Position numbers and translations under genes: made by a program. The notes beneath the pieces are model-generated. The model had not been told where the DNA came from, ran no database searches, and saw only the letters and a program-made list of their open reading frames with translations. A stretch of 64,000 nt of DNA from Craterostigma plantagineum (Eukaryota; Streptophyta; Magnoliopsida; Lamiales; Linderniaceae): positions 176,001 to 240,000 of the forward strand of contig JAPQWV010000760.1 of assembly GCA_027422505.1 (NCBI GenBank). The letters are read 5' to 3'. Shown here piece after piece: positions 56,701-64,000 of this stretch; the first letter of the stretch is position 1, and each line of letters begins with the position of its first letter.

Positions 56701-59700
56701 TTCCGAAGTCCTTGGAGGCGTTCTTTGTTCTGACTGTCCAATATTATGTATCGGTCAGAATGAAAGACCACCTGGAATCCTTTGTCGGAGAACTGCCTAT
56801 GCTGAACAAGTTATGGCGGAGACCTTCGACGTAAGAGACATCCTTGATTGTCAGATTTTCCAGAATGATATCCCCAAGTCCTAGAATGGGGGCTGAGTCA
56901 TTGTTCTGGAATCTTACTTTTCCAATCTGTCGGTCTTGTAGTTGCTCAGCAGCTCTTGTATTCCCATCATGTGTGTGGAGCAACCAGAGTCAAGGTACCA
57001 CACATGATGGATCTGCAAAATATTTTTAAAGAGCTTTAGGTACCCACCTATAAATGGGTCCTCTCAGATTAGCAAAGTTCTTCTTTGGTTCAGATATGGT
57101 TCCTAAAATAGTGTTAGTAGGAGCTTTAACAGCCCAAGTCAATTGCGAAGAAGGTGAGTTGGGTTTGCCCTTTGTAGATGGCTTGGCCTTTTTGGCTCTC
57201 ATCATTTTAGGCGGAGATTTAGGAACCCATTTAGGATGAACCTTGCAGGGAAGATTAATCTCAGTGCGGACAAATGCTTTAGTAGGCGTGAGCGTGGAAA
57301 AAATCTTCACATTTGATAGTCTCCTAAGGTGCTTGGGGGATTCGATTTTAACAGTATACCTTAGGTGAGAACAAGCATGAATAGCACCATAATCTTTCTT
57401 TATGGCCGGATATTGTTTCCTACGGGTCTTTCCAGATGCATTTGTCTTTGAATGATTACTCGGTTTCGTAGATGAAGAGCCTATTTCAAAGTTGGTGCTT
57501 CTAAAGGTGGTAGGCTTTAAAGAACAACTAGAAGCAATGATTTTGAGAGAAGAAATAGCTCTTTTATTTCTACGAGTGTCTTTTATTTTTACAGAAGGAG
57601 GGGATAAGTTTGGAATTTTAACATCTAAAGACTCCTTCTTTATTTCTAAGCTAGACACTTTCGCCTTTGGTTTCTCAAGCTTAGGTACTACGCTCCCTAT
57701 TGACGTAGTAAATACAAAGTTAGAGTTAGTATTTTGAACAATTTCATTTTTAGACTTATGAATTTTAGAAGGCGATTTTTCTTTCTTAACGCTTTTCAAA
57801 ATGATTTTGTCTTGTGAGGGAGATGCGTGAGAAATAGTTTGGGAGATGGAGGAAGCTTTGAGATTTTCCATCTCTTTTAGGAATGTTTTCTTTTCAGCTT
57901 CAAGATCCTCTCTTTCTTTTTGTTGAGAAACTCTTAACCCTTCTATTTTCCTAACTATAGGAGGGATGTAGAAAGAATTTTCAGAATTATGACTTTGTAC
58001 TTCCTCCGTTTTAGAACGATCTTCTGGAAAGATTGACTCAAAGCTCCAACCCTTGGGAAGTTCCTTAGTTTCATAGCTTTGATTCAATTCCGTGTAGGAA
58101 AAAGGAATTTTAGCCCTAGGCTTGGCTTTTCTCTTGGTTTCTTCTAATTCATTAATTTCCTTTGCATTAGTAAAAACCATAAGAGAGACTAGCCCTAGAC
58201 CCACGTACTTGGCATGTAAAGTTGTTTGCAGTCAACCTTTTTCAAGTTACGTGGATTTTCGAAGCATAAGCCGTACTTATAATCGTAAAACTCTACGTCC
58301 TTGGGCTGATTCAAAAAGATGGTCTAATCAATTTTGATCCCTTTTTTTCAAGAAGATCTTCTAATTTCTTAATTTTACTATATAGCTTCTTACGTTCAAC
58401 ATCTAAGGTAGAATAGTTAATTAGAGCAGTGCTCTTCTCGGCTTGACAGGTATCCAGACTCTTACTCAATTCACTAATCTTAGAGTTAGATTTTGCCAAA
58501 TCAGCTTCTAGACTAATGACCTTTTAGTTGCTGTTAGGACCCCTAATATCCAACCTAGATCGAATTACGAAGAATCGGATAGTAAATCTGAAGAATTCGA
58601 ACACTTACGATTAAGATTTACCAACGTTGAGGTTTGAGAGAGAAACGACGTTGAAGAACACAAAGGCGCTTGAAATTTTCTCTCTAAAATTTCCAATTCT
58701 AATTTTTCGATCCGAAAACCACTAAGCGCACTCCTAGTTTTCTTAGGAGTTCACTTATATATACCACCTCGTGGTATATTTACATAAGTAGTCCTACCAA
58801 ATGACTAATTACAATTTAGCCCAAGAGTACTAATTTGCATAGCAAGACTAAGACAACTATATTAATTGAATACAATTAATAGTTCCAACAGTTGCTGTTT
58901 CAAGTCTACTCTTAACAAGGCTCTTCTCATCTACGTTCCTTAGTAGACACTTGTGATTATTGTCTAACATGTCTTCTAGTTCCTTTACTACGAACTATGC
59001 TTTTCTAATGTGATATGCTTAGTCTCATACGATTGGAGTCTCTTAGTTAGTTCATCTATTTTGAGACTAGAACTCCTTGCGTTATCTTCGAGACTTGCTA
59101 TAGTTACCTTAGACTTAAGAAGCTTTTTCTGTACGTTTATACGTCATTTCTGCTCACGTACCATGTTAGCATATTTTGAATTTAAATCAGCTAACGGGTC
59201 AAGATGTGTAGAGTCAGAGAGTTTTACCTCTTGAGATGATGTGGATGCTTTGACGTCGTCCGTCTCTGCGGAAGTTCCATCTTCCTCTTCACCATCGAGG
59301 CGCTCCACTAGAGCAAGATTTCCGGCGTCAGAATCTGAGCTGTCCTCTAGCTAGTGGTTCTGTTCTGCCATGAGTGCTACTCCAGCTTCCTTCTGTTTTG
59401 TAAGTTGAAGCTTCCTAGAGTAGTAGTGAGCATCCCTCTTCTTTGGAAGTGTGCATTCTCTGGCAAAGTGACAGGTTTTCCCACAGTTGAAGCTTTTAAG
59501 TGGGTCTTTAGAGATTGTGGCTTCAGACGACTCGGTCGGTTTCTCCTTGTTCTTCGAGCTTGTAGTTCGAAGACGATTAGCAGAAGATGATGACTTCTTC
59601 TTAAAGTATTGCTTAGACATCATCTTGGCGATTAAGGCCAACTGTTTCCCAAATTCTCTGGCTTCGGGAGGAAGCTCTGAATCCGATTTCCTCATCCTCT

Positions 59701-60587
59701 GAAGAGCTAGGAAGCTTGACATGCTTTTCTTTGCGTGAGCGGGAGCTCTTCTCTGAAACTAATGGTATGGAGTCTTCGGCCCGTTTGCCCTTTTGCTCTT
59801 TTTGTATCTCGCAGATGTCTTCTTCATGTTGTGCGAGGTTGTCAAAAACAGCGTGTATATCCATCTCATCCAAGTCTTTGTTCTGTCGGAGTTTAGTGGA
59901 TATCTTTTTCCATTCGGTGGGCAGCGAGGACAGAAACCGAATATTCTTCTCCATATTTGTCTTTTTGATATCAATTTTTCTCATTTCATTGAGAAGAGTG
60001 AGGTAACGCTGATAAAGATCATGTAAGCTCTCCTCATTTTTAGCTTTGAAGGAATCATACACTGTGAGTATATTCGCCTTTTTAGCCTTGACGCCTACTT
60101 CGGTTCTTTGCATCATCCTCTCCAGTTCATCCCACATTCCTTTAGCCGTTGGGAGGCTATCTATCTGTCTATAGATATCCTTGGGGATGCCCTGCATAAG
60201 TGTGTTCCTGGCTATCAGATCTGCCTTTGCTATTCTTTTCTCAGCATCGTCGTACTCGCTAGATAGTTTCACACGCCTAGTAGGTTTGACTTGGGGATTA
60301 TTCGAGCTATCACCTTCTTGATTGATATAAAAGACTTATGGTCCCTCGAAGAGTGATTTAAGCAAATCTTCAGCCTGATTTTTGAGCTCAATGAAATTCA
60401 AGAACCGACTCCTCCATACAGTGTATTCGCCTCTTTTGAGAATTGGAGGACGATTGTCGTTCCCAAGAGAGTAAGCATCCATTTCTTCTTCAAGTTGATA
60501 TAGGATCTTCGTTTGTTGTTTTGTTGGTTTGAATTTCGGTGTAATGTGCTTGACAAGTAGCAAATTTGTTAGTAGCGTTTGATTCAA
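53710..60587 (-). pseudogene. Copia gag-pol polyprotein, copy B, inactivated
   Basis: Same domain order as copy A. Here the RT keeps DVKTAFL (near 54853) and VYLDDI (54593), and the linker from 58204 to 57026 is a single 392-codon frame. Shared lesions are the Gag TAA (near 60336), the TAA before RTDNGTEF (56235) and the stop after RWVPKAL. Private lesions are the zinc knuckle reading SFNCGKTCHFAREC (first Cys to Ser, 59492), a frameshift near 54880, and a net 24-bp loss near 54447 in RT. The gag frame runs through where copy A has its solo LTR. It is a pseudogene, though less damaged in RT than copy A. Confidence 0.9.
58532..58890 (-). mobile_element. Solo LTR in the Gag-pol linker, copy B
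   Basis: 359 bp, TGTTAGGACCCC to GTTCCAACA, with GTTGC target duplications at 58527-58531 and 58891-58895. Orthologous to 30035-30393. Confidence 0.93.
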
Positions 60588-61635
60588 AAATGATCGAGAA
60601 TTATTTTTGATTCAATCTTTAAAGTTTGATAAAAAATAATTTCTCCGATTTAAAGGGGCAATATTGTTTTCGCTTGTCAGTTATTGTTCAAAACAAAATA
60701 TTTTCGATTTGAATGTTATTTTGCGATGAAAAACTGAGTAAACAGTGAAATCAATCGTAAACTTTAGTGAGTTTTTGCGATCGAAAATTTTAAGCATCGA
60801 GAAATTTTGTTGAACAGAATCCACAATTTAGACAGTGTTAACTCGAGAAATTGACTAAGTTTTTCGAGCGTAAAATTTTATGAATTGATTTTGGTCGTCG
60901 AAGAATAGTACCCGAAGGAGTTTCTCGCTGAGTCAAATCAAATTGGTTGACCAAAAAAAAATTACGAGCGAAAATCAAATATGTCTGACCGACAAATTTT
61001 TCGAGAGAAAAGGTTTTGCGCAGGGGTCAAAATTGTCAATTCCCGTAGAATTCCCAATGCTCGAGAATTTTTCTAAACACGTTCTTGACAACAGCGACTT
61101 CAGTAACTAAACAGTATTCTGATTGAGAAAAATTTCTCGCACATAGATTTTAAATCGAGAAATTAATTTCGATCGAAGACTCAGCGAGAAAAATTGAAAT
61201 TCACAGTTTAAACCAAGAATACAAATTTAACACAGATTCAAGTAAATACTGGAAATTAATCGATGAAACTGCAGGTATATGCTCGAAGTAAGCTACTGAG
61301 TACTCACAGACAGAAGATTAAACATGTTTTAAAGCAAATGATGTTCAATTAGACAAAAATCAAAACATGTTCATACTGTTTTCGCGCGAATAGTGAAATC
61401 ACAGAATCGAGAATTTAGCTTAAATCATGATTCTGATAGCTACCGATCTATTCCTGATTGATTTAAGCTACTTATGCGAGCACAGAAACATCAAATTCAA
61501 CTCAGATAAGAACAGATTAAGGAAATCAGATCGAATTTCATTTTTCGCGCCAAAACTGTTCTTTGCACGGAACAGTTTCAGAATTAAAATTCGATCCGAA
61601 TTCTAACAATTATGATTCAAAAACCGAACGAATCT
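60588..61635 (-). other. Copia 5' leader, copy B; no gene
   Basis: Counterpart of 32433-33481, with the same TCGAGAAA-type motifs and a shorter A/T run near 60635. Confidence 0.6.
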
Positions 61636-61647
61636 GCTCTGATACCA
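61636..61647 (-). promoter_or_regulatory. Copia primer-binding site, copy B
   Basis: GCTCTGATACCA on the plus strand, two bases from the 5' LTR at 61650, identical to copy A. Confidence 0.92.
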
Positions 61648-61649
61648 AT

Positions 61650-61996
61650 TGTTAGGTCCTGAATTATCAACTCTAAGATCCTAGACTTCAATCATTAGTT
61701 AATCGATTAGAATTGTATAGTAATCAAAGTTCGATCGAGAAACTTGTTTCAAACCTCGAGAGAGAATTCGCTTAGTGAGATGAGATTTCTGACTTTCCCT
61801 CTCTATGAATTGGATTGGCAGCCCTTCGGATCAAATTCTAAAATCTTCTATGTTAAGCATAATGTTTGTACATCTGTTTATACCAAACATACTTGGTATA
61901 AATAACAAGTCCTAATCTAAGGACAAATACAAGAAACGCCCCTAATCTACAAAGACAGCTAATAAATCAAAGCACAATTAGAAATGATATTCTACA
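61650..61996 (-). mobile_element. 5' LTR of the copia element, copy B (347 bp)
   Basis: Matches 33496-33846 with a 4-bp loss (AACAAGTCC for AACAAGTAAGTCC) and few substitutions. ATTTT follows (61997-62001). Its partner 3' LTR is absent because the duplication began inside the element. Confidence 0.92.
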
Positions 61997-62119
61997 ATTT
62001 TCGACACTCAATATCTTCGATACTTCTCGAGGAAAACCAAACTTTTCGGAACAGAATTTCCAAAAGCCAACTTTATTTTTTTATTTAAAAAATTAATTTA
62101 AAAAAGTAATTAATATATA

Positions 62120-63320
62120 CAATTAATTAAATGTATACTCAAGCTAGGAAATTTGAGGAATTAGAAGCAAGATTTGCTAATAATTACTCTGTGTTGCTCA
62201 AGAAAGTCTAGGTTATACTAATGAAGATTTGGCTAATGCAAAGTCAAATATCATTAGCTTAGAAACTAAGTTATAGATTACTGAAAAAATAGGGTCTGTG
62301 ATATGACTTCGGAGACTCTTCATAAATTGAAAGATTTACAAACCTTGGACTCTGAAAGAATAGGTTTTGGTGCTGAAATGAAAAGCTTTTAAAGGAGATT
62401 TTATATCTAAAAAATTACCCATGTTTCTGTTTCAATGATTTGTCAAATAATACATCTTCCTCAAAACATGTAAAGAAAAGTAAAACTAGAAGAAGCATCC
62501 TTTTTCCTAAAAACGAGAAAGCTATTACTAATCATTCTGAGTCGATTTTGACTGAAGCTGTAATGTTAAGTAAAAGCAAAGCGCTAAAAATAGTTAAGGA
62601 ACAAATAAAGATTAGGAAGGAGAAAGGAAAATTAACATTATATTCTGAAATTAAGGACGGAAATGTTCAAGAATTTTCCACTTCTATTCCTATTAAAAGG
62701 GAAAGGGAAGCCTACAAGAGAAGTTTCAAGCCTAAGAAAAGCGAACTTCTCAAATCACGCACAATTATCATTATAATGTGAATGACGTGCGTTATTGTCG
62801 TAGGAATATTAGTTCTCATGTTTGTGATGCATATAATGCTTTATGCTCGTATTCTTACATGCAATATCCAGTCTAGATTAAGTCGAAAAGACACCTTCTG
62901 CGACTGGCTAGGGAGAAAAACTTTAGATCTTCTAGACCTATGCACACATTCACCGGTGCTGATATGTCATTTCCATCTAAGGTTCACCAAACATGGATTC
63001 CTAAATCACAAATCAAATTTAATAGGAGTAAAGGATGAGTTAGGATCAATATTTGAACCAAATGTGCTTAAACCATTTTCTGCTAATAAGGGAGGACCCA
63101 TCCAAAAATGGGTACCAAAGTCCCGATAATATATTTTGCACAGTCCCACATGGCTAGGTACTAAGAGAGTTGCTCCACACTCATGACTGGTATGCGACGA
63201 GGGCAGCCAAACATCCCAGCGTGTATGGTATCCGGGCTGTTTCACATACACGGCTGGTTAGCGATGAGAGCAACCAAACGAGGGTACACTGTAGCTATGC
63301 ATGATTTTTTTAACTTTCTA
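62120..63320 (+). pseudogene. Second copia-type Gag-pol linker fragment, copy B
   Basis: Counterpart of 33970-35160. The same GPIQKWVPKSR stop and CSTLMTGM remnant are seen. A 3-base difference near 62717 (AGAGAAG for AGAAGAAG-type sequence) changes the downstream frame compared with copy A. Confidence 0.6.
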
Positions 63321-63594
63321 ATTTTTGCATGCATACTTGAGCTGAAATGCCAAAATACCCTCACGTAGGTTCATTTTCATTATGCATACATCTTAAAGAA
63401 TTTCGAGCTCAAACTTATTCGTATGCATATAAGCTGAAGAGAAAAACACCTATAGCAACTTAGAGCTACAAAGAGGGAAAAACGTACATTCTAATACGCA
63501 TTCAATGATAATTCTTTAGTTTGCATCTGCTCTGAAAAGAATTAATACGTTCACGCTCATTTAATTGGGAGAAAACTTACATTTTTAAGTTCGC

Positions 63595-63695
63595 ATTGAT
63601 TGAGGGGAAATATCACTCCATATTTATGAAGGGAGAGTACATTTTTAGGGGGAGTACATCTTAAGGTGCACGATTTGAGAGGGAGAAAAATTACT
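63595..63695 (+). promoter_or_regulatory. Iterated polypurine tracts, copy B
   Basis: Counterpart of 35455-35550, with the four purine runs in the same order (GAGGGGAAA, GAAGGGAGAG, AGGGGGAG, GAGAGGGAGAAAAA). Confidence 0.45.
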
Positions 63696-63714
63696 TTGAC
63701 CCATATACATATAT

Positions 63715-64000
63715 GTATACATATATCTATCTATCTATATATATATATATATATATATGAAGTGTAAAATATGCCTAAGAGGGGGGGTGAATTAGGCTTT
63801 AAAAAGTTTTGGCTTTTTCTCCTTTGAAAACTACTTTTCTTTAAGAAGATATTGCAGAGCACGTTATTCCCTAGAGAGCAGTAAGGTTGTCTATGTTATC
63901 TCACTAACCCTGTTTACAAAATATCACGTTAGTCTCAGAAATCCTTTAAACGATATCACCTGGTTATTTGCCAACGTTCCGGGTTTGTTTCACAGAAAAA
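63715..64000 (+). other. Microsatellite and start of the possible LTR, copy B, cut by window end
   Basis: The TATC/TA repeat ends at 63757. TGAAGTGTAAAATATGCC follows at 63758 with a 7-base G-run (63781-63787, against 11 in copy A). Sequence then matches 35640-35863 to the window end. Confidence 0.5.

Larger units (their letters stand above)
39187..64000. repeat. Segmental tandem duplication, copy B (truncated by window end)
   Basis: Near-identical to 10700-35863 apart from small indels, the empty solo-LTR site at 59770, and absence of the 2.97-kb duplication and the 49-bp deletion of copy A. It starts inside ORF2, so the copia 3' LTR is missing here. The right end is outside the window. An assembly artefact (two haplotypes placed in tandem) cannot be excluded from sequence alone. 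Confidence 0.93.

Overview
This window looks like intergenic DNA from a flowering plant, probably a eudicot. It is AT-rich, has no recognisable host gene, and is filled with nested LTR retrotransposons. The evidence is protein motifs (Gag UBN2 and zinc knuckle, integrase, reverse transcriptase, RNase H), LTR pairs with target-site duplications, and primer-binding sites complementary to the plant initiator tRNA-Met (TGGTATCAGAGC). No cellular gene, tRNA gene, rRNA gene or CRISPR array could be supported. Species and family cannot be named from the sequence.

Layout. (1) 1-4018: the 3' part of an Athila-like Ty3/gypsy element that encodes Gag plus aspartic protease but no RT or integrase, followed by a 3' LTR (3123-4018) with a 63-bp tandem array built on the palindrome CACGGCCGTG. 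(2) 4390-33846: one very large Ty1/copia element on the minus strand. Its 352/351-bp LTRs are flanked by the target duplication ATTTT on both sides. It carries a decayed gag-pol (25188-32432) and, between pol and the 3' LTR, a second long decayed ORF (ORF2, 4742-8488). A 9.8-kb non-coding LARD-like element (12488-22288, target duplication CATAC) and two solo LTRs are nested in it, and a 2.97-kb tandem duplication lies across the ORF2/LARD boundary. Without these additions the copia element is about 15.7 kb. (3) 33852-39186: fragments of a second copia-type element on the plus strand, an array of ~100-bp degenerate repeats, and a diverged piece of a LARD-related LTR. (4) 39187-64000: a second, near-identical copy of 10700 onward. 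This indicates a ~28.5-kb tandem segmental duplication whose right edge lies outside the window.

History. The two large copies, the empty and filled insertion sites, and the diagnostic LTR indels allow an ordering. The copia element inserted first, and the LARD and one solo LTR inserted into it. The LARD's two LTRs diverged, then the 28.5-kb segment duplicated. Afterwards copy A alone gained a second solo LTR (31278-31614), a 49-bp deletion that removed the ORF2 start, and then the 2.97-kb tandem duplication. Several gag-pol stops are shared by both copies, so the element was already inactive before it duplicated.

The most interesting points are the oversized copia element with its post-pol ORF2 and an apparent 3' splice site abutting the ORF2 ATG (readable only in copy B); the 11-mer CGATCGAGAAA dispersed through that element's LTRs and non-coding parts; the palindromic TATA region shared by three LTR families; and the CACGGCCGTG motif shared by two unrelated LTRs.
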